Positions 49,085 through 59,104 of a stretch of 64,000 nt of DNA are shown in pieces. Each line of letters starts with the position of its first letter. The stretch's first letter is position 1. Below the pieces are notes generated by a model. That model did no database searches. It saw nothing but the letters and a program-made list of their open reading frames with translations, and was not told where the DNA came from. The DNA is from an uncultured Pelagibacteraceae bacterium (GTDB lineage Bacteria > Pseudomonadota > Alphaproteobacteria > Pelagibacterales > Pelagibacteraceae): assembly GCA_902592275.1 (NCBI GenBank), contig CACJDW010000003.1:1-64000 (forward strand), read 5' to 3'. The position numbers and the translations under genes are program-made.

Positions 49085-50128
49085 TTATTCAAAAATTTTA
49101 GTAAAGTTTTTTCTTGTTCTATTTTTCCATTCGCCCTTATGATAAGCATCACTTGCTATCAATGGTAAAACACTAGTTGCTTCTGCAAACACCATCTGTT
49201 CCTTTGTAATATCTACTTTCCCCCATGAACTTGCTTCTTTTAATGTGGAGCTACTACAAGCACCGTCTCTACTATCAGCAACAGTAATTTGAACAGCATA
49301 TTTATGCATGTCTACATCTTTTCCTAATAGTTCAGCGCAAATAACAGTATCTTGAATAAAGTTTTTAGGCACACCACCACCAATCATAAATAATCCAGAA
49401 CCTTTAGATTTGATTTTAATTTCTGTTAGTTCTCTAAATTCTCTAACTGAGTCTATTGTCATATGTTTTTTTGGATTTTGTTCTTGATGCATAACTAACC
49501 CGAATCCCGCGCTTGAGTCAGTAAAAGCGGGGCAGAAGATGGGAACATTGTTATCAAAAGCGGTTTCAATTAAAGAGTGTTTTTTCTTTGAGTTATTTTT
49601 TAAATATTTTCCCATTTCATAAATGAACTCTCTTGAAGTGTAGCTTCTCGCTTCTAAGTTATTTGCGATTTCACATATGATTTTATCACACATTTGAAGC
49701 TCTTCTTCATCTATGTAGGTATCGTAAATTCTATCTATATAGTTATTCCTCAACTCAGTATCATCTTGAAATTGTGAACCTTGATAATGTTTAAAACCAA
49801 GAGCTTCAAAAAAGTCCATATCTACTATTGAGGCGCCAGTTGCAACAATTGCATCTACCATATTGTATTTAACTAAATCTTTATAAATACTCATACATCC
49901 AGCTGCTGAAGTAGAGCCTGCTAAAGTAAGGAAAATTGTACAATCTTTATCTTTAAGCATCTCATTATAAATATTAGCAGCATTTGCTGTTTCTCTGGAA
50001 ACAAATGACATTTTTTCCATTGAGGATATAATTTTTCTACTATCAAAAGAAGTTATATCGATGTGCTCAACGGGATTTTTTAAGAAATCTCTTTTACTGT
50101 TATGACCTGGATTTTTTTGACCTGACAT
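49085..50128 (-). CDS. Deoxyhypusine-synthase-like protein, possible homospermidine synthase
   Basis: 347 aa; DHS-family motifs (GSTSAAGCMSIYKDLVKYNMVDAIVATGA, SWGKVD catalytic-Lys region, FAEATSVLPLIAS); immediately downstream of a decarboxylase. Confidence 0.87.
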   Translation of the reverse strand: MSGQKNPGHNSKRDFLKNPVEHIDITSFDSRKIISSMEKMSFVSRETANAANIYNEMLKDKDCTIFLTLAGSTSAAGCMSIYKDLVKYNMVDAIVATGASIVDMDFFEALGFKHYQGSQFQDDTELRNNYIDRIYDTYIDEEELQMCDKIICEIANNLEARSYTSREFIYEMGKYLKNNSKKKHSLIETAFDNNVPIFCPAFTDSSAGFGLVMHQEQNPKKHMTIDSVREFRELTEIKIKSKGSGLFMIGGGVPKNFIQDTVICAELLGKDVDMHKYAVQITVADSRDGACSSSTLKEASSWGKVDITKEQMVFAEATSVLPLIASDAYHKGEWKNRTRKNFTKIFE

Positions 50129-51312
50129 TAAGCTACCATGTTAGCTTTGTTAATGTCTTTATCATACATTGTCATTATTGGATTATCTTCAACTTCGTAA
50201 ATTTCATTTGAGTAATAACCATTGAACTGAGTTCTAAATGTCAATCCGTATGCCCCAAGTTGACCAAGTTCAATATAATCATTTTCTTTAATATTATTTG
50301 GAAGCAAAAAAGGACCCTTCATATAATCCATGCTATCACAGGTTGGTCCAAAGAAATCAAAAGCAGTTAATTTTTTTGAAATTATTTTATTAGAATTTTC
50401 TTTAATCATTTTAGATGGGAATACAATGTTTGGTGTACCTGCATCAAAAAGAGTACCATAAGTACCATCATTAATATAAAGCTTTTGTTTTTTTCTTAAA
50501 TTAACTCTTACAACTGTTGAACCACTTTCTGCGACTATAGCTCTACCAGGTTCACAAATAATTTCAGGAAGTTTTTCAAGCTTTAAATTTTCTAAACTCT
50601 TATTTATTTCGTTAAAATAACTACTTAAAGATTGTGGAATTAAGTCAGGATAGATTGTAGGGAAACCTCCACCTACATTAATATAATCTGGAATAATTTT
50701 TGTTTTTTTAATTATATTTCCAATTTCACTAATTCCTTTTGAATAAGAAATTGGATGCATACATTGTGAACCAACATGAAAACTTAAACCAATCTTTTTA
50801 GCATGTTGTTTTATAAGCCTTAGCAAACCTATTGCTTCTGATGTTAAGGCACCAAATTTTTTAGATAAATCAATTTCTGCATGTTCATTTGAAACAGCAA
50901 CTCTTACAAATAATTCTAAATCTTCAGCGTTATTTGTACTTTCAATTATTTTAATCAGTTCATCTTTAGTATCTAATGAAAAAGTTTTTACACCATAATT
51001 AAAATATGCTTCTTTTATACTTTCTCTACTTTTAACAGTATGCATATAAGAGCATTTAGCTGTTTTGCTAAAAGTTCTAATATTTTTAATTTCCTCAATT
51101 GACGCAACATCAAATTGCTCAACTCCGCTTTCTATTATTGTTTTGATTACTTCAGGATGTGGATTAGTTTTGACGGCATATAATATTTTTCCTGGGAATT
51201 TGTTTAGGAAAAATTTAACAGCAGATTTTATTGAATTTTTTCTTATACAGTAAACTGGTTTTTCAGGTTTCAGCTGATTAACTAATTCTTCAACTGATTT
51301 AAATTTTTGCAT
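50128..51312 (-). CDS. Fold-III PLP ornithine/lysine decarboxylase
   Basis: YAVKTNPHPEVIKT PLP Lys, FHVGSQC, VGGGFPTIYP, FFGPTCDSMDYM. Start moved from TTG 51327 to ATG 51312, which has GGAGG upstream. Confidence 0.92.
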   Translation of the reverse strand: MQKFKSVEELVNQLKPEKPVYCIRKNSIKSAVKFFLNKFPGKILYAVKTNPHPEVIKTIIESGVEQFDVASIEEIKNIRTFSKTAKCSYMHTVKSRESIKEAYFNYGVKTFSLDTKDELIKIIESTNNAEDLELFVRVAVSNEHAEIDLSKKFGALTSEAIGLLRLIKQHAKKIGLSFHVGSQCMHPISYSKGISEIGNIIKKTKIIPDYINVGGGFPTIYPDLIPQSLSSYFNEINKSLENLKLEKLPEIICEPGRAIVAESGSTVVRVNLRKKQKLYINDGTYGTLFDAGTPNIVFPSKMIKENSNKIISKKLTAFDFFGPTCDSMDYMKGPFLLPNNIKENDYIELGQLGAYGLTFRTQFNGYYSNEIYEVEDNPIMTMYDKDINKANMVA

Positions 51313-51344
51313 TGTAAATGCCTCCAAAAAAAATTTAATAAAAA

Positions 51345-51367
51345 AAAGTCTTTTTTAAAAAAACTTT
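51345..51367. repeat. Near-perfect AT-rich palindrome in the decarboxylase leader
   Basis: AAAGTcTTTTTTAAAAAAACTTT: an 11-bp inverted repeat with one unpaired base. Confidence 0.5.
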
Positions 51368-51379
51368 AATATTTTTTGG

Positions 51380-51407
51380 CATATAAAGTAAACAACACCA
51401 ATGTAAA
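51380..51407 (-). promoter_or_regulatory. Candidate promoter for the polyamine cluster
   Basis: Minus strand TTTACA (51407-51402), 16-nt spacer, TATATG (51385-51380). Confidence 0.4.
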
Positions 51408-51479
51408 GCAAATAATTCAAGCCAGAAATGCGTAAAATTCATATATTGTAATATCTTGTAGAGACCCCATATAAGGCCT

Positions 51480-52043
51480 ATGAAAGAAGAAGCAAAACTA
51501 CAGAATCTTAGCGATTTTGAGAATAAGTCATTATTAATCGTCGATGATGATAATCCTTTTCGAGAGCGTTTAGCTAGAGCAATGGAAAAAAAAGGATTTG
51601 AAGTTTTTCAAGCTGAGAGTGTGCAAAAGGGAGTTGAATCTGTAAAAACAAAAAAACCTGGTTTTGCTGTTGTAGACTTAAGGCTTGCAGATGGTAATGG
51701 ACTTGAAGTTGTAAAAGAAATTCAGTCTTCAAATAGTGATAGTAGGATTATCATGTTAACTGGATATGGAAATATTCCAACAGCAGTAGCTGCGATCAAA
51801 GAAGGTGCTATAGATTATTTGGCAAAACCTGCTGATGCAGAAGATGTAGAGAAAGCATTATTGGCAGATCCTTCAAAAAAAGCAGCTCCACCTGAAAACC
51901 CCATGTCGGCTGACAGAGTTAAATGGGAACATATACATAGAGTTTTCGAGCTATGTAATAGGAATGTTTCAGAAACAGCCAGAAGACTTAAAATGCATAG
52001 AAGAACTCTTCAAAGAATTCTTTCTAAAAGATCACCTAGATAA
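51480..52043 (+). CDS. regA: RegA/PrrA/ActR-type response regulator
   Basis: 187 aa; LLIVDDDNPFRERLARAM receiver; C-terminal Fis-type HTH MSADRVKWEHIHRVFELCNRNVSETARRLKMHRRTLQRILSKRSPR. Confidence 0.93.
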   Translation: MKEEAKLQNLSDFENKSLLIVDDDNPFRERLARAMEKKGFEVFQAESVQKGVESVKTKKPGFAVVDLRLADGNGLEVVKEIQSSNSDSRIIMLTGYGNIPTAVAAIKEGAIDYLAKPADAEDVEKALLADPSKKAAPPENPMSADRVKWEHIHRVFELCNRNVSETARRLKMHRRTLQRILSKRSPR

Positions 52044-52587
52044 ATTTTTTAATTTTAATTATTTGCTTAGTCAAAAGAGCTAAAAGCATTATTTTAAAAA
52101 TCTCAGCTAATAGAAATGGTTTTGCACCTAAAGCAAAAATTGGCTTATCCCATCCAATCAATGTTCCAAGCCAAATTAGACCCAAAATATAGATTGTTGA
52201 AGTTGCGATAATTAACTTAAATAAAACAACAAAAAAATTATCATCAATCTTTATTTTAGAAGCTAAGTAACAAGCAGTTAAAAAACCAATTAAGTAACCC
52301 ATAGTTGGGCCTGTAAAGTAAACTAATCCAACACCTTTTTCAGGAGAATTTGAAAATACGGGAAGCCCTGCAATTCCTTCAATTAAATATAGACCAATTG
52401 TAGCTAGTGCAATTTTATGCCCTAAACTTATTCCTAAAAACAATACAACAAATGTTTGCATAGTCATAGGCACTGGATAGAAAGGAATTTTGATCTTTGC
52501 TGATATAGTTAGTGCTATTGAACCAAGAACAATAACAACCAGAGATTTAAATAGTTTGGCTTGTGTGAGATTTTTTGTTAATTCCAT
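52036..52587 (-). CDS. bioY: Biotin transporter BioY
   Basis: 183 aa; KIPFYPVPMTMQTFVVLFLG, YLIEGIAGLPVFS, GPTMGYLIGFL. Confidence 0.93.
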   Translation of the reverse strand: MELTKNLTQAKLFKSLVVIVLGSIALTISAKIKIPFYPVPMTMQTFVVLFLGISLGHKIALATIGLYLIEGIAGLPVFSNSPEKGVGLVYFTGPTMGYLIGFLTACYLASKIKIDDNFFVVLFKLIIATSTIYILGLIWLGTLIGWDKPIFALGAKPFLLAEIFKIMLLALLTKQIIKIKKFI

Positions 52588-52701
52588 AATTAAATAATAC
52601 TCAAAATATAAAAAATAATCTACTTATAATTGTTATAATAATTGAAAGTAAATTTTTTTATATACAGAATATGTTATCATTATAATATTTAATATTACTT
52701 C

Positions 52702-55476
52702 ATGAATAAAATTCAAAAAACAGATCATTTTTATTTGATTGATGGCTCTGGTTATATTTTTAGAGCTTATTATGCTTTGCCTCCATTAACTAGAAAAAGT
52801 GATGGGCTTCCAACAGGCGCTGTAAGTGGTTTTTGCAGTATGTTATTTAAATTATTAGAAGACTCAAAATCTGATCAAAATTTGCATAAACCAACACATT
52901 TTGCAGTAATATTCGACTCAGCAAGAAAAACTTTCAGAAATGAAATTTATAGTGATTACAAAGCTAATAGGTCAGAGGCGCCTGATGATTTGGCCCCTCA
53001 ATTTGAATATATAAGAAAATCAGTTCTAGCATTTAACTTACCATCTGTGGATCTTCCTAATTATGAAGCAGATGATTTAATAGCCACGTATGTTGATCAA
53101 ATCCTTAAAAAAGGTGCAAAGGTTACAATTGTCTCATCAGATAAAGATTTAATGCAGCTTTACAAAAAAGGAGTTCGAATTTTTGACCCCATGAAAAACA
53201 AATTTATAACTGATGATGATGTCGCAAAAAAATTTGGAGTAGATGCCTCAAAAGTCATTGATGTGCAATCTTTAGCGGGAGATAGTAGTGATAATGTTCC
53301 TGGTGTTCCAGGTATAGGTGTTAAGACGGCTGCAGAGCTAATTAACAAATATGGTACTTTAGAAAATTTACTAAAATCTGCTCATGAGATTAAGCAAAAT
53401 AAAAGAAGAGAAACATTAATAGAGAACAAGGATAAAGCATTAATAAGTAAAAAACTTGTAACACTAGATCATAACTCTCCCGTTAATAGAGAGTTAAGTG
53501 AATTTAAATTGCAAAATATAGATAAAGATAAATTATATAAATTTTTAAGAGAAATGGAATTTAACAGGTTGTTAAGCTCTGCAATTTCTGCTTATGGAGA
53601 ACCTGAAATAGAAAGTAATAAGATTGAAACTCAAAATCTAGAAAAACAACAAACGATAAATAATAAAAATTATTATTTGATTAATAGTTTAGATGAAATT
53701 GACAAATGGATAGAGGAGGCAGAAGAAGTTGGTGAAGTTGCTGTAGATACAGAAACCACTTCATTAGATCCTCACCAAGCAGATTTAGTGGGTATTTCCC
53801 TCTGTTCTAAAATTGGAAAAGCATGCTACATACCAGTTGGTCACAAGTCACCCAAGTGCCTTAAAAAAGACGCAGTAATTAAAAAATTAAAAAAAATATT
53901 AGAAGATCCTAGTATAAAAAAAATCGGTCAAAATATTAAATTTGATTTTATCGTATTTTATAAGTGTGGAATAACGCTTTCATCAATGGAAGATACAATG
54001 CTGATGTCTTATGTCTTAGATGCAGGAAAAAATAGACATAATATGGATACTTTATCAGAAATTCATCTAGGACATAAAACTATTTCATTTAAAGATATGG
54101 TGGGAACAGGTAAGAAAGAAATTAATTTTAGCGAAGTAGAATTAGATAAAGCAAAAGATTACGCTGCTGAAGATGCTGATGTTACTTTTAGATTATACAA
54201 GAAATTTATCAAAAATTTAAAATCAGAAAAAATGATAAATATTTATGAAATTTTTGAAAAGCCATTAATTAAAATTCTTGCATTTATGGAAATAGAGGGA
54301 GTTGAAATTGATAGTAAGTTTTTAAAATCTCTTTCATCTAAATTTGAAAAAAAAATCCAAAAACTTGAAAAAGAGGTATTTAAAATTTCTAAAAAAGAGT
54401 TCAATATCGCATCCCCAAAACAATTAGGTGAAATAATTTATAATGACTTAAAAATAGCTGGATTAAAAAAAACCAAAAAAGGAAGTTTTGCAACAAGTGC
54501 AAGTGTTTTAGAGGATTTAGCTTTCAAAGGTCATGAGTTTCCAAAATTAATTTTAGACTGGAGACAAGTTTCAAAATTAAAAAATACCTATTCAGATGCT
54601 TTACCCGAACATTTAAACCCAAATACAAAAAGAGTTCATACTTCGTTTTTGTTGGCTGCTACAACGACTGGAAGACTAGCATCTAGTGATCCCAACTTAC
54701 AAAACATACCAATTAAATCAGAAGATGGAAAAGATATAAGAAAAGCTTTCACTGCAAAAAAAGGGCATCTATTAATTTCTGCGGATTACAATCAAATTGA
54801 GATGAGAATTTTAGCAGATCTGGCAGATGTAAAAGAACTGAAAAAAGCTTTTAAAAATAAAGAAGATATTCACTCTTTAACAGCTAGCCAAATATTTAAT
54901 ATTGATATTAAAAAAGTTAATCAAGATCACAGACGAAAGGCTAAGGCTATTAATTTTGGAATTATTTATGGAATTTCACAATATGGATTAGCTAAGCAAA
55001 TAAATGTTTCTAATTATGAAGCAGAGGAATTTTTGAATTCATATTTTGCTAAGTTTCCAGAAATTAAAGTTTATATGGATAATACAATTAAATTTTGTAG
55101 GAAAAGTGGATATGTTAACAATATTTTTGGACGAAGATCTCACTTTAATGGAATAAACGACAAAAACTTTAATGTCAGAAATTTTCAAGAACGTGCTGCA
55201 ATTAATGCTCCCATTCAAGGTTCTGCTTCTGAAGTAATGAGATTAGCTATGATAAGATTAGATAAGAAATTATCAGAGGAAAAAAATTCTAATTCAAAAA
55301 TGCTCTTGCAAATTCATGATGAATTAATTTTTGAAATTCCAAAAAAAGATGAAAAAATAATGATTAAATTAATTGAGAAAGAAATGACCAGTGTGGCTCA
55401 GAGTGATTATCATTCTTTTTCAACTCCTTTAACAGTTGATATTAATGTGGGAGACAATTGGGGTATGTTACATTAA
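52702..55476 (+). CDS. polA: DNA polymerase I
   Basis: 924 aa; 5'-nuclease, 3'-5' exonuclease-like DTETTSLDP, polymerase motifs (TTTGRLASSDPNLQNIP, ADYNQIEMRILA, RRKAKAINFGIIYGIS, QIHDELIFE). Confidence 0.98.
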   Translation: MNKIQKTDHFYLIDGSGYIFRAYYALPPLTRKSDGLPTGAVSGFCSMLFKLLEDSKSDQNLHKPTHFAVIFDSARKTFRNEIYSDYKANRSEAPDDLAPQFEYIRKSVLAFNLPSVDLPNYEADDLIATYVDQILKKGAKVTIVSSDKDLMQLYKKGVRIFDPMKNKFITDDDVAKKFGVDASKVIDVQSLAGDSSDNVPGVPGIGVKTAAELINKYGTLENLLKSAHEIKQNKRRETLIENKDKALISKKLVTLDHNSPVNRELSEFKLQNIDKDKLYKFLREMEFNRLLSSAISAYGEPEIESNKIETQNLEKQQTINNKNYYLINSLDEIDKWIEEAEEVGEVAVDTETTSLDPHQADLVGISLCSKIGKACYIPVGHKSPKCLKKDAVIKKLKKILEDPSIKKIGQNIKFDFIVFYKCGITLSSMEDTMLMSYVLDAGKNRHNMDTLSEIHLGHKTISFKDMVGTGKKEINFSEVELDKAKDYAAEDADVTFRLYKKFIKNLKSEKMINIYEIFEKPLIKILAFMEIEGVEIDSKFLKSLSSKFEKKIQKLEKEVFKISKKEFNIASPKQLGEIIYNDLKIAGLKKTKKGSFATSASVLEDLAFKGHEFPKLILDWRQVSKLKNTYSDALPEHLNPNTKRVHTSFLLAATTTGRLASSDPNLQNIPIKSEDGKDIRKAFTAKKGHLLISADYNQIEMRILADLADVKELKKAFKNKEDIHSLTASQIFNIDIKKVNQDHRRKAKAINFGIIYGISQYGLAKQINVSNYEAEEFLNSYFAKFPEIKVYMDNTIKFCRKSGYVNNIFGRRSHFNGINDKNFNVRNFQERAAINAPIQGSASEVMRLAMIRLDKKLSEEKNSNSKMLLQIHDELIFEIPKKDEKIMIKLIEKEMTSVAQSDYHSFSTPLTVDINVGDNWGMLH

Positions 55477-55526
55477 ATTTATAACATTGCCCAAATTAGG
55501 ACAATTTAGTATTTTTAAACTACTTT

Positions 55527-56234
55527 ATGCAAAAACAAACAATAGCTTTGATAGATGACGATAGAAATATTTTAACAAGTTTGAGTATCGCATTAGAAAA
55601 AGAGGGTTTTAAAGTTCAAACATACATTGATGGTGAAAGTGCATTAATCGGTTTAACCAGAATGCCACCTGACTTAGCAGTTATTGATATAAAGATGCCT
55701 AAGATGGATGGAGAAGAATTACTAAAAAAACTTCGAAAAAAAACTTCCTTACCAGTAATTTTTTTAACATCTAAAGATGATGAAATTGATGAGTTGTTAG
55801 GTCTAAAGCTAGGCGCAGATGATTTTGTAAAAAAATCTGGAGGTTTTTCCATAAAAGTTTTGATTGAAAGAATTAGAGTGCAGTTAAGAAAAAAAGATTC
55901 AAATAATATTCTAGAGGAAAATAAAAGCCTTATATCTCATGGAAGATTAAAATTAGATCCATCACAACTCGAGTGTGAATGGAATGGAAAACAGCTGCCT
56001 GATAAATTGACAACAACTGAGTTTTTAATTGTTAAAGAATTAGCAAAGAGACCTGGTATAATTAAGGAAAGAGCTCAGCTTATGGATATTGCTTACCGAG
56101 AAGATACAGATATTGAGGATAGAACCATTGATAGTCATGTAAAACGAATTAGAAAAAAATTTAAAAAAGTAGATCCTGATTTTTCAGCTATTGAAACTAG
56201 GTATGGTAGTGGATATAGATGGAATGTTAGCTAA
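55527..56234 (+). CDS. chvI: OmpR-family response regulator, ChvI-like
   Basis: 235 aa; receiver ALIDDDRNILTSLSIALEKEGF, winged-helix C-terminus; next to a histidine kinase. Confidence 0.82.
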   Translation: MQKQTIALIDDDRNILTSLSIALEKEGFKVQTYIDGESALIGLTRMPPDLAVIDIKMPKMDGEELLKKLRKKTSLPVIFLTSKDDEIDELLGLKLGADDFVKKSGGFSIKVLIERIRVQLRKKDSNNILEENKSLISHGRLKLDPSQLECEWNGKQLPDKLTTTEFLIVKELAKRPGIIKERAQLMDIAYREDTDIEDRTIDSHVKRIRKKFKKVDPDFSAIETRYGSGYRWNVS

Positions 56235-57775
56235 TGTTTAGTAAATACTTAAAAACTCTTTCTATATTAAAGAAATTTTTATTTATAAATTTTGTAATTT
56301 TTACAATTATTGGACTATTTACGTTCATATATCTTAATAATATTCAGCCAAGTTTAATAAAAAAAAAATCTCAAAATCATACAAACATTATTAACAACAC
56401 TATTGATAATATTTTAAGGCTAGATGTAAAATTCCAATCTGACGATATTAGAAGATTTTTATTTTCTACAAGGTTTATTTTTCAAAATTTAGATAGAGTA
56501 ATATTTTTTGATGATCAACTTAACCTTATTGGTGACACTGATACTTTAGATCTTGATCCAAGATCATTCTCTACAAGACTTGATAAAATTGAATTTGAAA
56601 GTTTAGATAATGAGGAAATAGAAAAAACTATTGAGGAAAAAAATATAAAAATTGATGAAAAAAAACCTGTTTCATTCAAAGATATATTAAAAAGTTATTC
56701 CAGTTCTGAAAATTTAGGAGCTCCTTACACTTTTACGCAAGAAGATTTTAATCAATTTAATGTAACAACAATTAAGAATGTTACAAAGAATGGAATTAAT
56801 CTTGGTTATGTAGCTATTACAGAAAATGCTAACGAAATAAAGACAGCGATAGATGAGAGAAAAGCATTTGTAATAAGAACGGCTATATCTGTAGGATTTG
56901 TAATATTAATTTTTTCTTTTGTTTTAAGTAGATATTTCATTAAACCAATACAAAATCTTGTTGGATATACAATTCGTATCAAAGAAAAAAGTCAAGTTAA
57001 ACCAGGTATTGAAAATTTAAAAAAAAGAAATGACGAATTAGGACTTTTATCTAATTCTTTAGAAGATATGACAAATGAGCTTCAAAATAGAGTTACACAT
57101 GCAGAAAACTTTTCGACAGATCTAGTTCATGAAATTAGAAATCCATTAGCATCTTTAAAAAGTGCATCAGAAATTTTACAAGACACAAATGATAGCGAAC
57201 AAAGAAATAGATTATTGAATATACTTAGTCATGACGTTCAAAGAATAGAAAGATTAATTACCGATTACTCGCAAATGTTAAAGGATGAAGTTGCTTTAAG
57301 TAAAGAAAAAATGAAAAAAATTGATATTGAACCTATCATTCAATCTGTTGTTGATGATTATAATAATATTCATCAAGTGAAAAAAGGAATTAAAATTGAA
57401 TATAAAAATGATGGAAAAACTAAATATTTAATAAATGGTATAGAAAACAGAATTGAACAAATCATTGCAAATTTATTGGATAACTCAATATCATTTAGTA
57501 AAGACGGTGCTAATGTTTTTGTTGATGTTTCTGTTAATGGAAAAAATCAAATATCAATTAAAATTGTTGATGAAGGACAAGGATTTAAAGAAAAAGATAC
57601 ATCAAGAATATTTAAAAGATTTTATAGTAATAGACCTGAAAAATTTGGAGAACATTCAGGCTTAGGTTTAAACATAGTAAAAAACTTGGTTGAACTCCAC
57701 GATGGTGAAATTGTAGCATCTAATCGTATTGATAAAGAAGGAGCAATAATAGAGATAAAATTTCCCAATGTTTAA
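56234..57775 (+). CDS. chvG: Sensor histidine kinase, ChvG-like
   Basis: 513 aa; two TM segments, periplasmic domain, HAMP-like, H box STDLVHEIRNPLASLKSASE, GLGLNIVKNLVELHDGE. Confidence 0.83.
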   Translation: MFSKYLKTLSILKKFLFINFVIFTIIGLFTFIYLNNIQPSLIKKKSQNHTNIINNTIDNILRLDVKFQSDDIRRFLFSTRFIFQNLDRVIFFDDQLNLIGDTDTLDLDPRSFSTRLDKIEFESLDNEEIEKTIEEKNIKIDEKKPVSFKDILKSYSSSENLGAPYTFTQEDFNQFNVTTIKNVTKNGINLGYVAITENANEIKTAIDERKAFVIRTAISVGFVILIFSFVLSRYFIKPIQNLVGYTIRIKEKSQVKPGIENLKKRNDELGLLSNSLEDMTNELQNRVTHAENFSTDLVHEIRNPLASLKSASEILQDTNDSEQRNRLLNILSHDVQRIERLITDYSQMLKDEVALSKEKMKKIDIEPIIQSVVDDYNNIHQVKKGIKIEYKNDGKTKYLINGIENRIEQIIANLLDNSISFSKDGANVFVDVSVNGKNQISIKIVDEGQGFKEKDTSRIFKRFYSNRPEKFGEHSGLGLNIVKNLVELHDGEIVASNRIDKEGAIIEIKFPNV

Positions 57776-57817
57776 TCATTGCTTGATAAATAAATACTTA
57801 GCTGTATAAAGCTTTCA

Positions 57818-59104
57818 ATGGAAGATTATAAAGTAAAAGACATTGCTCAAGCTGAATTTGGTAGAAAAGAAATATCAATAGCTGAAAGTGAAATGCCTGG
57901 TTTAATGGCTTTAAGAGAAGAGTATTCTAAAGAAAAACCATTAAAAGGTGCAAGGATTATAGGATGTCTTCATATGACAATTCAAACTGCAGTACTAATC
58001 GAAACCTTAGTTGCATTAGGCGCTGAAGTTCGTTGGTCTTCATGTAATATTTTTTCAACACAAGATCATGCAGCTGCTGCAATTGCAAAGGCTGGGATCC
58101 CTGTTTATGCTTGGAAAGGTGAAACAGAAGAGGAATATTTATGGTGCATTAAACAAACTATAGTTGGAAAACCTGACTGGAAACCTAACATGTTGTTAGA
58201 TGATGGTGGTGATTTAACAGCTATCATGCACAATGAATATCAGGATTTAATGAAAGATATCAAGGGAGTTTCAGAAGAGACTACCACTGGAATTAAAGCA
58301 CTTAATAAAATGGAAAAAGATAAATCGCTTTTAGTTCCAGCAATAAACGTGAATGACTCTGTCACAAAATCAAAATTTGATAATTTATATGGATGTAGAG
58401 AAAGTTTAGTAGATGGAATAAGAAGAGCTACTGATGTAATGATGTCAGGAAAAATTGCTATTGTTGCTGGTTTTGGAGACGTTGGAAAAGGAAGTGCTGC
58501 ATCTTTAAGACAAAGTGGAGCTAGAGTTTTAGTTACAGAAGCAGATCCAATTTGTGCTCTACAAGCTGCAATGGAAGGTTATGAAGTGGTATTAATGGAG
58601 GAGGCTATAAGTAGAGCTGATATCGTTGTAACAGCAACAGGTAACAAAGATATTGTTACTGCAGATCATATGAGAGATATGAAGGATAGAGCTATCTTAT
58701 GTAATATTGGTCACTTTGATAATGAAATACAAGTTGAAGCTCTTAAAAATTATAAATGGACTGAAGTAAAACCTCAAGTGCATGAAATAGAGCTGCCTAG
58801 TGGTAAAAGAATTATTCTTTTAGCTGAAGGAAGATTAGTTAATCTTGGTTGTGCAACTGGACATCCAAGTTTTGTAATGAGTGCATCATTTACTAATCAA
58901 GTTATTGCTCAAATAGAACTTTGGCATAATCATAAAAATTATGAAAATAAAGTTTACGTACTTCCAAAACATTTAGATGAAAAAGTAGCAACTTTGCATT
59001 TAAAAAAAGTTGGGGCAAAACTAACAAAATTATCAAAAGAGCAAGCAGATTATATAAGCGTTGGAACAGAAGGTCCTTTCAAACCAGATGCCTATCGCTA
59101 TTAA
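57818..59104 (+). CDS. ahcY: S-adenosylhomocysteine hydrolase
   Basis: 428 aa; [56 protein letters not shown]-terminal FKPDAYRY. Confidence 0.98.
   Translation: MEDYKVKDIAQAEFGRKEISIAESEMPGLMALREEYSKEKPLKGARIIGCLHMTIQTAVLIETLVALGAEVRWSSCNIFSTQDHAAAAIAKAGIPVYAWKGETEEEYLWCIKQTIVGKPDWKPNMLLDDGGDLTAIMHNEYQDLMKDIKGVSEETTTGIKALNKMEKDKSLLVPAINVNDSVTKSKFDNLYGCRESLVDGIRRATDVMMSGKIAIVAGFGDVGKGSAASLRQSGARVLVTEADPICALQAAMEGYEVVLMEEAISRADIVVTATGNKDIVTADHMRDMKDRAILCNIGHFDNEIQVEALKNYKWTEVKPQVHEIELPSGKRIILLAEGRLVNLGCATGHPSFVMSASFTNQVIAQIELWHNHKNYENKVYVLPKHLDEKVATLHLKKVGAKLTKLSKEQADYISVGTEGPFKPDAYRY

Noticed and set aside
52588-52701. AT-rich bioY/polA intergenic region as a structured RNA or origin-like element
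   Set aside because: Simple AT-rich promoter-like sequence; no conserved core, DnaA-box set or repeat structure recognised.
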